Assembly: GCF_030272615.1 (NCBI RefSeq)
Contig: NC_081405.1
Span: 314,050,235 to 314,114,234 of the forward strand
Length of the DNA: 64,000 nt
Reading direction: 5' to 3'
Source: Cryptomeria japonica
Lineage: Eukaryota > Streptophyta > Pinopsida > Cupressales > Cupressaceae
In this document: positions 20,101 to 32,209 of the stretch, one piece after another
Numbering within the stretch: position 1 is the first letter of the stretch
How the letters are laid out: each line of letters opens with the position of its first letter
The notes under the pieces: generated by a model
Databases searched by the model: none
What the model saw: the letters and a program-made list of their open reading frames with translations, nothing else
What the model was told of the DNA's origin: nothing
Made by a program: the position numbers and the translations under genes

Positions 20101-21740
20101 ATTTGGAGTTAGGGAAAGTTGTTCATGCTTTGGTGAGATGGAGGAACATTTTTATTGGGCATTGGTTTGAGTTGCATAGTGATCATCGTAGTTTGCATTA
20201 TATCTTTACTTAGCTAAACTTGAATGCCAAGTATAGTCGATGGATCGAGTTTCTTTGTGAGTGTGATTTTGAAGTTAATTACATTCAGGGGAAGGTGAAT
20301 GTTGTAATAGATGTGTTGATTCATAGAAGGCATTAGTTATCTATGATGAATTTCAACGTGGATTTAAGGAGTCAAATTTTTATTGCACTTCCTTTGGATT
20401 CTTGGTACCAGGAGGTGAGAGAAGAGATATCTTCAGGGAGAGTCATTGAGAGGAGATTTGTAGGCTATTATTTGGAGCCATATGGTATTCTTCATCATTT
20501 GGGACGTATTTATGTTCCACCTTTAGAGGGGCTCCATGTTATGATATTGACAGAGGCACATCGTGTACCTCACTCGACACATCCAAGAGTCAAGAAGATG
20601 CACACGGATCTTTGACAGTTGTAAATTTGTCCAACATGAGGCATGCTATAGTAGATTTTGTGTCTCGATGTTTGGAGTGTCAATGGGTGAAGGCCAAGCA
20701 TCAACATCCCACTGGTTTGTTACCGTTGAACCTGGTCCCAGATTGGAAATGGGATATCATTTCAATGGACTTTATTATTGGATTGTCGATGTCTAATTGT
20801 TGACATGATGCTATCATGGTCACCATTGATAGGTTGACCAAGGTGGTATACCTCTTTGATTCAATCTTCCTCCACATTAGTGACATTGGCTCGAGTTCTC
20901 ATGGAGGCGATTGTGATGTTGTATGATATTCCTTGTCGGATTATATCGGATTGAGATCCTGTGTTTACTTCAATATTATGGACTTCTCTTCAACATGATT
21001 TAGGAGATTAGTTGAACTCTAGTTCAACATACCATCCGAAGACAAATGGCTAGTCTGATAGAGTTAATCAGGTTCTAGAGGATATGCTTTGGATGTATGT
21101 CATTGACCGATAATCGTGATGGGAGGACTACCTATATTTGGTGGAGTTTTCTTACAATAATGGTTATCATAGTTTGATTGGTATCTCTTTTGGGGTTAGA
21201 GATGTTACAAGAGATGGAGCAGTAGATGGCTTGTATTTGAGAGCATTTAGTGGTAGCACAGGATAGGCAGAAGAAGTATGCAAATGCTCATTGTGTAAAT
21301 TGACAGTTTTCTATGGGAGACAAGGTGTTTTTGAGGATTCATCCGTGAAAGAGTCCTATCCGATATGAAAAAGGCTCTAAGTTGGCACCCTATTTTTTTG
21401 GACCCTTTGAAGTTTTGGAGAGGATCGGTCCTATAGCTTATCATCTTGCCTTGCCACCCAGTTTGTCTTGCATCCATGATGTATTTCATGTATTAGTTTT
21501 GAGGCCATATTTTCTTGATGTAACCCATGTTTTGGATTGGAATGCCTTGCAGGTAGAGGATGGACAACTTTCTTTGGAGCCTATGCACATTCTATAGCAT
21601 CGAGGGATAACCCTTAGGGGTTGTTTGATATGGAGCAATTAAGGGTCTAATGAGACCCAAATGATGAGTCTTCGATGACATGGGCATATGCACCGTGAAT
21701 GAGAGAGCTCTTTCCCTATTTATTCTTAGGCTTCTAGGAG
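17140..21740 (+). pseudogene. Decayed chromovirus-like Ty3/gypsy gag-pol
   Basis: Translation gives recognisable gypsy domains broken by dozens of stops and some frameshifts. Gag starts near 17140 (MPHRGRGYGQG-like) and runs to about 18350. Protease is near 18530, with FDLGT in place of FDSGA. Reverse transcriptase lies at about 19080-19700 (FVKKKDGS..LCIDY, LLDDILIYS for YLDDILIYS). RNase H starts near 19980 (HIDAS). Integrase spans about 20540-21240, with D in SMDFI, D in ISD.DPVF, and SQWEDYLYLVEFSYNNGYH-like text containing a stop for Gln. The end (EDGQLSLEPMHIL, then a decayed VTLRN-like stretch) resembles the start of a chromodomain, which suggests a chromovirus. Many stops are explained by C-to-T change (CAG to TAG, CGA to TGA, CAA to TAA). 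The element cannot be autonomous. Confidence 0.88.
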
Positions 21741-21750
21741 TAAGCCTAGG

Positions 21751-21764
21751 AAAAGGGGGGGGAG
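21751..21764 (+). other. Polypurine tract of the decayed gypsy element
   Basis: The run AAAAGGGGGGGGAG follows the end of the integrase/chromodomain relic directly and precedes a TG (21772) that may begin the 3' LTR. This is the expected site for plus-strand priming. Confidence 0.65.
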
Positions 21765-21771
21765 AACATAG

Positions 21772-24231
21772 TGCCCCTCTCTGATTCATCTTTTCTTTCA
21801 TGCATCAATAGACTTTATAGACCTAGTTCAAACATATTATGATGCTTTTGATTGATACTTATGACTCTATTATATTTTGTATACTTATAGTTTGATGCTA
21901 GACTTTGCATATTGATAGTTGGAATATTATGATTTCATTTGGATGATGATGCATATATATGTTTAGGACTATTATGATGATGGACATATGTTGGATATTA
22001 GTGAGCACTCATTAAATGTTGTGGGGGTTTATATTCACTTGGGATGATGTCATGTTGTGTGCTAACCCTACTCCATGATTTATAAGATCTGATAATGTTA
22101 TTGATGGTATTATGATTGTCATGATTGTATTATCATTGTATTCATGAAAGAGATGATGTTATACCACTCGTTTACGAGTAGGGTTTGATGTTGTGATTCT
22201 CTTTCACCTGTCTAATTATTTCATGTTATATGCGAGGTATACATTGTTGTGTAGACATTGGTGTTGTACAAGTATATAGGTGCTAGACATAAACTCCACC
22301 TAGTTTCATAGCTCTAAGCGTGTCTTAAATCCCAATGGCAAGTTGATTGGAGTTGACATGAGGCCCTATCACACACTCTAGGTTTGTCAGTTCTAGTGTC
22401 TTGGTTAGAATTGCCTTGTCAGGTGTTATGTGGTATTTTATTTTATCCTAAGTTGGGATGCTTTGTGGAGTTGTGATTATTAATTAAATTATTAATTGGT
22501 TCATTTATATGGTTTGTTAATGTTTAAATTAATTTGGTTGGTACTAATATAAACATAATTATTTATGAGGGTTATAATTAAATAAATTGTCATGTTGAGG
22601 CTTTTTATTTGTTTGAGCATTTTTATTATTTGATTTGATTTATGGGTTATTTTAATTAATTAACCTTTCTACTTATTTGCTTTATTATTAATTTACCTAC
22701 TCTTCTCTCTTATTAATTTATTTAATTTTTTACCTCTTTTTACTTATTGGATTTATTGTTTATTTTACTTACCCTTTTCTCCTATTGGTTGAATTTGGAG
22801 GATAATATTATTAAATAATATCTTACCTTGAGTTTTGAAATGGTTGGTAAAGTTTATTATTAATTTTATTATTTTGTTTAGGGTTGTGATGAGGTATAGT
22901 TTGGGGGATTAATTTTAAATATGGATTTTTGATTTTTCTTGGGGGTTATTTGGCTGGAGAATTTATTGATTTTTCTTTTTTTTTTTGAATTTTTTTATCT
23001 TGGATGGATTTTCTATGAACTTTGGAGGATTGAAGCTTGGCTTTTGGATTTGCCTTGTTGTTGGATTTGAGTTTGATTGGCGTTTTCAAATTCTTCTCCA
23101 AATTTAGTTGACAATTGCTTCAACTTTCTAGGTTGGTGATTTTGATCCCAATGGTTTATGTTTTTTATTTTGAAAGGAAAGATTGTCTATGAAAGATTAT
23201 TTACCATGTGTGCATAAATGTATATTTGTGTGTATTATGCAAATTATATTTAAAGTTATATTATTTTGGTTGATGGAAATTTGGCCTTGGGGATGCATTT
23301 GTTGTAAATGGCTTTCAGGACTGTGTTAGAGGAAACATGATTTTGTATTCTTTTACCTTATTTCATAATTGAATGAAGGCTATGTAATTTTTGGTGAAGG
23401 GGCTATGTTCCAAAGATTTTAGCTTGTGTTTAGCCTTCCACATTTGTGCTTGGGAGGAATTTCCAGATTGTTATTTCCATAGGAAAAACCTTAGTGTGCT
23501 ATGTTGATATGATTTGGATTTTCAATCTTAGTTGCCACAAATGAAATTTGCATTCTGTATTCTACTGTGATCTTTTAGGCGGATGTCTACAGACTTTGTA
23601 TTATGTATTATGGTTTTTATGCTTTAATTTCACTTGGTTCAAAGTTAGAATCTATTCACAATATTTTTTGAACTTAATCATAATTTTTACTTGTGTCTGA
23701 GATGTTTTTTAGTTCTCTATTTCAAATGCACTAGTTTGGTGAACTTAGGTGTTACTTGTCTGGGCGTATGCGCCATACTCTCTCGTAAATGTGCTATTTT
23801 GTATCCTATACACGTTGTTTTTTTGACTAAATGTGCTACTATAATCATCGTATGTGTCATTCTTGTTAATAAATGCGCTATACTGAATACTATATGTACC
23901 ATACTATTTGTTTCATGTGCTAATCTCTCTATCATAAGTGCTAATCAGTCAAGGATATGTGCTAAAGTATTTTGTATGAGCATCAAAGTTCTAAGTAAAT
24001 GCCCTAATGTTTTTTTTGAAAGCGATGTTCTGATGTTTTACTTTGTCAGTCAATTTTTGTGTCAGTTTTCTGAGTCTGTACTTTTGCTATATACTTGATT
24101 TTGACGGTTTTAGTGATTTCTGGTGTTGGTTCTCCCAACATTTGATTCATTTGATTTTGGAATGTTGTTATTCAATTTCATTATGTTTTTCAAGAGAGTT
24201 TGATTAATTTTAGTGTATATTGCAATACTTA
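21772..24231 (+). mobile_element. Presumed 5' part of the 3' LTR of the decayed gypsy element
   Basis: Sequence after the polypurine tract has no coding potential and holds AT-rich blocks and a cluster of GCGCTA-like words. The matching LTR end is only seen at 37985-38067, after a nested element (24232-32209) and 5.8 kb of unresolved sequence. That is too long for one ordinary LTR, so further insertions probably lie in between. The limits are inferred. Confidence 0.4.
23766..23970. repeat. Decayed GCGCTA/GTGCTA motif cluster
   Basis: About eight copies of ATGCGCTA, ATGTGCTA, AAGTGCTA or close variants sit at roughly 15-35 bp spacing in about 200 bp. A spurious ORF with repeated CAIL residues reads through them. 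The pattern recalls the AGCGCT array at 12387-12778, with GTG perhaps replacing GCG by C-to-T loss. Confidence 0.55.
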
Positions 24232-25407
24232 TGTTAGGTCCAATATGGAAAGCTAATGTACTGAGAGGGGAGGGGTGAATTAGTACTTCAAAACTTTTCT
24301 TAAACAAAAACTTTACTGTTAAGCATAAACTGAATATTGTTGAAACATAATATAAAGCTAAAACATATAAATAACATTCATACATGTTTCACTCCATAAC
24401 ACATATATTTTGGTTACGTAGAAACTCTTTGTTAGAGAGAAAAACTGCGGTGGGGATGGCACCCACAACTTCACTACTGCAATAATAAAGGTTGCTCGGT
24501 TAGAGCTACATGTTTAGCTATTTCTGATAGCTTACCCTGTTAGGAGTATCAAGATCTTTAGATCTACCTTGCTAAAGGATTTTACAACACTTATACTAAA
24601 TGCTGTACTTGGTTAAAGGCTTTACAATTTATAGACTTTGTTAGAGTCTTTTACCCTGTTAAAGGTTTCTCTTACAACTCAAAATAATACAATCAAAATC
24701 TTTACAAAATATCTCCAACTTCACATCTGAAATGTTATAACAGATTCTATGTGCTCAATATGAAATTACCTTTCTCATAGCATACCTCGGTAATTAATTT
24801 ATCAACTCGGTAAACCCTTTTGTTTACTCTATTCCTTAACTATTCTCTGAAATCTTTTTCGGTGACCTCTGAATATCTCTATCAGTCATAACAGTCACAA
24901 CACAATGTGCTTTCTCATGATTTTTCCTTTCAACTTATCTATCACACATGTCTTGCTTCATACTTTCTGATCCTCATTTCATGCTGTATAAATAGATCTC
25001 TTATGATGGTGATCTATTCATGCTTTGATCTTACAAACATGATTCATCGAATGAATAACCATACAAATTATTTCATTGGATAGATATCCTCAAAATCATA
25101 CAAAATCTTAAGGTGCAATTTCCTATGCGATAACGGTTCCCTGTTCCTTGATCTTGTAACACGTTTCCACATATGTGTCCAGGTTCAATGAATTTGGTAA
25201 CACATTTCACTCGGTTCATATTAACTTGGTATACCATCTTTGCTGCTTGGTAGACATAAAGCGTTACTCGGTAGACAACTCGGTGTATACTTAACTCTGT
25301 GACTCCTTTCTTCTGTAACTGACTGAATATTTCGGTAGTATTAACCGAGTAGAGTATATAGGATGACTTTGGACATAAAACTAATGACAACTTAGTAAAT
25401 AGTAACA
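24232..25407 (-). repeat. 3' LTR of the gag-only element
   Basis: About 1176 bp, TG...CA ended, matching 31015-32209 along its length with scattered substitutions. It carries the AGAGGGGAGGGGTGAAT segment shared with other LTRs in this window. Confidence 0.92.
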
Positions 25408-25420
25408 ATCTCCCCTTTTG
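25408..25420 (-). other. Polypurine tract of the gag-only element
   Basis: On the minus strand the segment reads TCAAAAGGGGAGAT directly before the 3' LTR, the expected plus-strand primer. Confidence 0.75.
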
Positions 25421-25710
25421 ACATTAGTTTGGTATGTTTGACAAAACTCTTTTCAAAGTCATAACTCAAAAATCTATATACTTACAAAATTTGTCTAAAC
25501 TGATAGTATATACAATTGTCAATAAATAGTATACTTAGATATACTCCCCTTATCAATATACTGTACATAACTCTGATTTTGCATGTAGCTTTACTATTCT
25601 ATATTCACTGCTCCCCTTATCAAAATTACCTATACATTCGAATACTCTGATCTGCTCGACATACTTCCTCTTGTATACACTATACTCCCCCTTTTTGACA
25701 AACATCAAAA

Positions 25711-28700
25711 CTAGTTACCATTCGATGGAGGCAACTGATCAAAAATAGATTTGTACTTAGTTCGAGCATCAGTGAGAGCACTAGTAAGGGCACTCTTGAC
25801 ACTATCCATTAGGGAATTCTGAGCTATAATATCAGCTAACAGTGAAATCAGACCATCTAAAGTGCTTCCCTCTTGTTGAGTGGATAAATAGGTAGCTCGG
25901 TTAATCTGCTCTTGGACGAAGGACAAGTGTGGAATGAATAAGGTTTGAAGAGTCATGACATCCATTCTTATTTTGTGCTCTTCATTCTGAAGTTCCAACT
26001 GTTGAGCCATGAGAGATTATAACTTGTTATAGAAATTCTGAATAGAATTGGGCTTGGTGGTCAATTTATTTGAGAGATTGGTGATCTCTTTTTCAATAAC
26101 TTTGGTTTTATTCTTGATATCTTTAATGAATAAAGAAAATGTACAGAGCTTTTGAAATAAATAAAGAATATGTTTGAGTTGAGGGGACAACTCAGCAATG
26201 AGTCCGACTAGCTTAACTTTACCGATAGCAATGGCTTTCTGTACCTCTTCAATCATTTTGGCAGTGAGCTCTTTGTCCTTCAATTTTCTCAGGTATTCAG
26301 ACACGTCTACTCCATATGCTTCTATTTTAGTGAGGAGTTCATCTAGTTGAATATGAATGGTTGCATCTTTTGTCACGGTAACTTCAGGTAGCATTTCTGT
26401 TAATAATGTTTTAACCTTCTGAAGTACTTTGTTTTTCTTCTATATAGCCATTGGTCTCTCTTGTTCTGCTTTGGATTTGCATAGTTCCCCAAATTCAATG
26501 AGTGCATGCCCTTTTAGTTTTGAAATGTCTACATTTGGCAACACAATCGGCTTTGATAGATCTAGCTTGAAACTATGCTTCTTTTTTTTCTTCTCTTTAG
26601 ATGATGAGGCTTTCATCAGTTGAACCAGTACAATGGCTTGGGAGGCTTGTTCACCCTTGGTAGGTTGCTCGGTAGAGGCAACACTTTTGTCGGTTTCTTT
26701 AGCTTTAGATGTAGCCTTCGGTGATTCCTTGCTTGGGGTCTCGGTGGCAACAGTTTCAGTGCTTGTTGGGGCTTGAGAAGTCTGTACCCCAGTGGTATGA
26801 GAAGTAGCTTCTCCTTTGGTAGACTGTTAACCCTCTTTGCCTTGTTTAGTGTCCTGAGGTGTCTCGGTTGAAACATGCTGAGTTACCAGAGGATAGGACT
26901 TGACTTGTTCCAAAACTAATTCACTTGATACCAGTTTGGCATAGGCATTCCCTTCTATCATCTCCTGTTCCTGTACCTCGGTGTCCATGATATCCTCATC
27001 AAGTTGTATAGTACCAGTAGGATCTTGCTCGGTGATATCAACTATTTCAACTTCACCTTTCTCATCAGCATTCTTGATTCGAAAAATTTCTTGCCATTTT
27101 TCTTTTGTCTCTTTCTCTACTTCAAGATAAAGGCCATTCATCAATTTCAAGGCTCTTTGTTTGACTAGGAAGTTTGCCTGGTAGTTTTTTAGATGTTCAC
27201 TTATCTCATCTACCGACATGTCTAGAAAGAGATGTACTAGACTTCTTTCTCTCATCTGCTTTTCTGAGTCCATAGCATATTTCCACCTGTTATCAATGTG
27301 TAAGTACAATTCTTTTGGAAGAGAATTAGTTACTTCCAATGGGACTAATCAAAATTTTTGAAGTGTGCAAATTAAAGCTTCTTCAATTTGCCTCTTTTCT
27401 GCATCAGTTCTGGATTCATATTTTACATATCTGAATGCTCCAAATCCACCATATTGTTTTAGATTTGCACAAAAATTATCAACACTATGTACATCTTTCT
27501 TTGTGCTCTTAACAATCTGAAATTTTCTTACGTCTTTAGATTCGGTGTCACTTGACTCTTTATTCAAGATGAGTCTCCGAGTAGACTTCTTATAAGTTTT
27601 TGTTACCTTAGGCATTGCAACATTTTTCTGCTTCTTACTCGGTGACACTGCAGATGATCTTGTATTGGGGCGCTTCACTGGAGGAGTAGGTGATACTTGT
27701 GATGTATCTTGTTTCTTCCTTTTCAAAATTTTGCCTTTTGGCAACTTGGTGCTCAATGTAATTACTGCTTCTTGGGCTTTAGATCCCTCCTCAGTGATGA
27801 CTTGATCACTCTTGATAGGAGTGGAGGAAGAACCTTCTCCAAATTTCTCTGTTAATACTTTGATCATTTTGGTTTCTTTCCTTGTAGCCTTAGGAACTAC
27901 AATGCTCATCTTAACTTTTTCTTTGACCTCTTCATAGGTACCATACCTGATCTTGGTAGCATGCCTTGAAAGTGCAAGAAAGACATCTATCTGCTGCTGT
28001 GTAATGTCAGAATCAATCTCATAACCCATAGGTGACAAGGATTGAGTTCTTGGTTCTACTACATTGACATAACAGTAATCGGTGTCCACTTCAAAACATA
28101 TATTATCCTTGTATTTCTCCACTAACTGGGGTGGTATTCTGTGCCTGTTATGCATCTTTTCCTGAAATTTGCTAAAGTAATCATCCATTATCTCATTGAA
28201 GTTATCACCTAGCTGATTGATGAAGTCATTTATTTGATGGGTGATTGGTCGATGTAGCTCCCAAACTACATTACCGACTGATGGAAAGAATTTCTGAAAA
28301 CAGAAAAACATGCATACGAAGAGTGACCCAAACTTTAGTGTGTTTGTCGAGTTGTTCTTTTTCGGCTTCCTTATGGTGTTGAGATTTTCAAAAAGATTTT
28401 TCAACAACACTTCGCATAGGTCAATCTTCATACCCTTTTTCACAATTTTGTATGCTAAATCAACAACTGCACATGGTACACTATTTTCCCTTGCCGACTG
28501 AAAGAAACAATAACCTATGACTCTAATTGCAAACTTCAGCTCTGCATCTATAACATTATTCAATTTCAGACCTCTGCAATTAGATTCAACTCCGGTTAAA
28601 GTGATCAATTCTTTCTGTGAAATCATTTTTTGAGCTTGGGCATGGTCAAATATAGGGTATCAGGTGATTAAGTGGATGATTTCCTTGATGATTTTGAATG

Positions 28701-29070
28701 GTTGCTCCTCTAACCACATAAAGTCATCATGAACTCTGCTCAAAACAAATTTAACCCATTGAGGTTTGAAGACTCATGGGTAGGTTAGGGCTTCGGTCAA
28801 TCCCTTGACTTTGATATGCTCATATTTGCTATCCAGATTTCCATCGGTGCATAATTCATCATACGTGTCCTTGATCTCAATATGACCTAGTTCCTCAACA
28901 TGACACTTAGTGTAGAATCTGACATCCTCAACCAATAGAACCCTATCCAGAATGAGAGAAAATGCTGTTTTATCATCGGGTTCGGATGCTACTTTGGGAG
29001 GTAAGGAATATTTCAGTGAGTGCTTCTCAATGGTTTCAACAACAACAAGTTTCTGAATCTTTGGAGCCAT
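25711..29070 (-). pseudogene. Long second ORF of the gag-only element, unrecognised function
   Basis: A single frame of about 1120 codons runs from the ATG at 29070 (MAPKIQKLVVVE...) to 25711, broken by in-frame stops near 28774, 28668, 27349, 26827, 26440 and 26017. The N-terminal half has the look of a protein family found in plant retroelements, with a segment around ...VKFVLSRVHDDFMWLEEQ and a later NVIDAELKFAIRVIGYCFFQSARENSVPCA; I recognise the type but cannot name a function. The middle is rich in K, S, T and P (27500-27850, 26600-26900) and looks disordered. The C-terminal part (26394-25711) is helical, Leu- and Lys-rich and possibly coiled coil. No enzyme motif is seen. At least three of the stops can be explained by one C-to-T or G-to-T change. 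Confidence 0.7.
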
Positions 29071-29595
29071 TTCAAACTTTGGATAATTACTAACGAAAAA
29101 AGATTAGGGTTTGAAACTTAACCAGCAAACACTTTCCACTTAGTAAATATAAAGCAAGTATTCTCAACTAATATGATCGGTTGACTTGCTTGAAAAATGC
29201 GTTGAGATTGATGAATAAATACCTTGAAATTTTCTCGGGAGGAGTTTGATCGCCTTTGAATCACTTAGTTCTGATTTCTGAAAACTTGGTAAGTGTAAAA
29301 TGACTGCGCAAAAGGCTTTAAGTACACATTTTACCTTATCAGGCTCCATGCAGTTAGGTCAGAAAACATTAAATGCACTTGGTTCCTTTAAATCGATTAC
29401 CTTCCTTTTTATGCTTTTACCGACTAGACAGGCTTCCTGCATTTACTGACTTCTCTGGTACTCCAAAAGACTAGATAAAATTTCAAACTTGCTATTGCAT
29501 CTTAGCTATGCAAATTTTGGAATTAAGTACATGATAAAATAGGAACTGTTAAGATATAACCTTGAGAGAATGCAGTTCCTTCATACCTTTACCGA

Positions 29596-30952
29596 TTAAT
29601 TTGAAATAGATGCACCTAACTCGGTAGGTAAGGTGCTTTCTTCATTAGTTGACAAATTTTCCTTCTTTTTCCAAATCATCTGTAATTTGCTTCTTATTTC
29701 CTCAGTATCTCCTCTGGGTTGATCTTTGTAATCTCTGGCCAAGTGTCCAACTTTGTGACAATGAAAACATGCCATACCAGGATTTCTCCATGATCTTTGG
29801 TTGTTCATTCCAAACCTTATAAAGCAGTTGGTACTTATATGTCCATATCTTCCACAACATTCACACCATATCCTTGTATTGTAATCCCATGGTACTGTAG
29901 TATACTGTCGGTTAGGATTTGTGTAAGTTCGGTAGCTTTTAGTATTTGCTCGGTGTGAGGACCACATATAGTTCTTCTGCTTAAATCAACACTTCTTGGT
30001 ACTGTGTCCATATCTATTGCAGTTTTTACAAAACCCCTTGAATTTTTTCTTTCTGATAATTGCTAACAGACTTTGTCCTACATCGATTAGATGTGTGACC
30101 ATACTTATTGTAATTGTAACAATAACCATTAGACCTAGTGACATTCGGTTGCTTACCTTTTTTGATTTGGCACATGTTGGTAGTATGTCCTTGTTTTCCA
30201 CAGTAGTTGCAAATAGGCTTCTTTCCTTTGATGTTCTTCTTGTTTCCAGCTTGTTTTGACAATTCTCCTCTCTCGGTGATGTGGATTCCTTTCTCAATAG
30301 AGTCTTTTCCTTTATAACCAAGTCCTGCATCTTTGTTGGGTCTTCTTGTAGTTAGTTGCTCATCCAATATCCTTGATGCTTCATAACTTTTCTTTAGTGT
30401 TTCTTTTGACTTCTTTTCTGCTTCAATTTCATCAGTCAATCTTGATAGTTCAAGTTTCAATGCTTGATTCTCATTTTCCTTTAGATTTTTTTCATGATGT
30501 GCATAACCAAATTGATCAGATAGATTTTGTTGAATTCTAGTCATCCTTGTCATTTCATCATTCTTTTTAGACACTAATGCTTCAAGCTATTATTTTTCTC
30601 TTTCTGTATCTCTTATGTTATCCTCGGTTGTCCTCAATGCATCAAGATTTTCAGTCATCTGTGTGCTAAAATGCTCATGTTCTCTTTTCATTGCTTTTAG
30701 CTGATCGGTCAGTGCTTTGTTCTTTTCTTTCAATACTCCAATCATTTCTTCAGTCTCTTCAGATATACTATTCTTAGATAAATTCTCAATTTGTTCCACC
30801 AGCTCTTGTGAGTCTTGCAAATCATCAGACAGTCTTCTTCTAACTTTCAGTGATCTTTGCATTTGTTTTTGCATGTCTGCAATCACTTGATTAGCATGAT
30901 CCAATTCATTTTGAAGATTCACAATTTTCCGAGATTGTTTGTAGCCTTCCAT
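29596..30952 (-). pseudogene. Gag-like protein with coiled coil and five CCHC zinc knuckles
   Basis: The likely start is the ATG at 30952 (MEGYKQSRK), shortly after the primer site. About 200 residues of heptad-like coiled coil follow (30900-30350). Then come zinc knuckles of form C-x2-C-x4-H-x4-C: CNYCGKQGHTTNMC, CYNYNKYGHTSNRC (second Cys changed to Tyr), CKNCNRYGHSTKKC, CECCGRYGHISTNC and CFHCHKVGHLARDY (last Cys changed to Tyr). The reading is broken by a TAA-TAG pair near 30586-30591 and by at least one frame change between 30330 and 29967. A gag protein packages element RNA; knuckles bind nucleic acid. Five knuckles is more than the one or two usual in plant gag. Confidence 0.8.
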
Positions 30953-30994
30953 TGATAAGATCTTTCTCTTTAGGTAGTTAAACCCTTTTCCAAG

Positions 30995-31012
30995 ATTGAA
31001 GCTTTTATACCA
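30995..31012 (-). other. Primer binding site of the gag-only element
   Basis: On the minus strand, TTGGTATAAAAGCTTC follows the LTR end ...CTAACA closely. It matches the start of the initiator Met tRNA site TGGTATCAGAGC with two changes. Confidence 0.65.
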
Positions 31013-31014
31013 AT

Positions 31015-32209
31015 TGTTAGGTCCAATATGGAAAGCTAATGTACTGAGAGGGGAGGGGTGAATCAGTACTTCAAAACTTTTCTTCAACATAAAATTTACT
31101 GTTAAGCATAAACTGAATACTGCTGAAACATAATATAAAGCTAAAACATATAAATAAGATTCATACATGTTTCACTCCATAACACATATATTTTGGTTAT
31201 GCAGAAACTCTTTGTTAGAGAGAAAAACTGTGGTGGGGATAGCACCCACAACTTCACTACTGCAATAATAAAGGTTGCTCGGTTAGAGCTACATGTTTAG
31301 CTATTTCTGATAGCTTACCCTATTAGGAGTATCAAGATCTTTAGATCTACCTTGCTAAAGGATTTTATAACACTTATACTAAATGGTGTACTTGGTTAAA
31401 GGCTTTACAATTTATAGACTTTGTTAGAGTCTATTACCCTGTTAAAGGTTTCACTTACAACTCAAAATAATACAATCAAAATCTTTACAAAATATCTGCA
31501 ACTTCACATCTGAAATGTTATAACAGATTCTATGTGCTCAATATGAAATTACCTTGCTCATAGCATACCTCGGTAATTGATAAATCAACTCGGTAAACCC
31601 TTCTGTTTACTCTGTTCCTTAACTGTTCTCTGAAATCTTTCTCGGTGACCTCTGAATATCTCTATCAGTCGTAATAGTCACAACACATTGTGCTTTCTCA
31701 TGATTTTGCCTTTCAGCTTATCTATCACACATGTCTTGCTTCATACTTTTTGATCCTCATTTCATGCTATATAAATAGATCTCTTATGACGGTGATATGT
31801 TCATGCTTCGATCTTAAAAACATGATTCATCAAATGAATAACCATACAAATTATTTCATTGGATAGATGTCCTTAAAATCATACAAAATCTTAAGGTGCA
31901 ATTTCCTATGTGATAACGGTTCCTTGTTCCTCGATCTTGTAACACGTTTCCACATATGTTTCTAGGTTCAATGAATTTGGTAACATGTTTCACTCAGTTC
32001 ATATTAACTCAGTATACCATCTTTTCTGCTCAGTAGACATAGAGTGTTACTCGGTAGACAGCTCGGTGTATACCTTACTCTGTGACTCCTTTCTTCTGTA
32101 ACCGACTGCATTAGTGCTTACCGACTGAATATTTCGGTAGTCTTAACTGACTAGAGTATATAGGATGAATTTGGACATAAAAATAATGACAACTTAGTAA
32201 ATGGTAACA
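31015..32209 (-). repeat. 5' LTR of the gag-only element
   Basis: About 1195 bp matching 24232-25407. The slightly greater length comes partly from an insertion near 32105-32125. It is followed by the 5-bp duplicate CCTTA. Confidence 0.92.

Larger units (their letters stand above)
24232..32209 (-). mobile_element. Gag-only, apparently non-autonomous LTR retrotransposon
   Basis: Two direct repeats (24232-25407 and 31015-32209) bound the element; each starts TGTTAGGTCCAATATGG and ends ...GTAACA. Flanks ACTTA (24227-24231) and CCTTA (32210-32214) form a 5-bp target duplication with one mismatch. On the minus strand the order is 5' LTR, primer site, gag with zinc knuckles, a second very long ORF, polypurine tract, 3' LTR. 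No reverse transcriptase, RNase H or integrase is visible in about 5.6 kb of interior, so it would need enzymes in trans. By eye the LTRs differ at about 4-5% of sites in their first 150 bp. It is inserted in the decayed gypsy region. Confidence 0.9.

Noticed and set aside
23691-24098. 135-codon Cys-rich ORF
   Set aside because: Its repeated CAIL residues come from the GCGCTA-like motif cluster; no domain is present.
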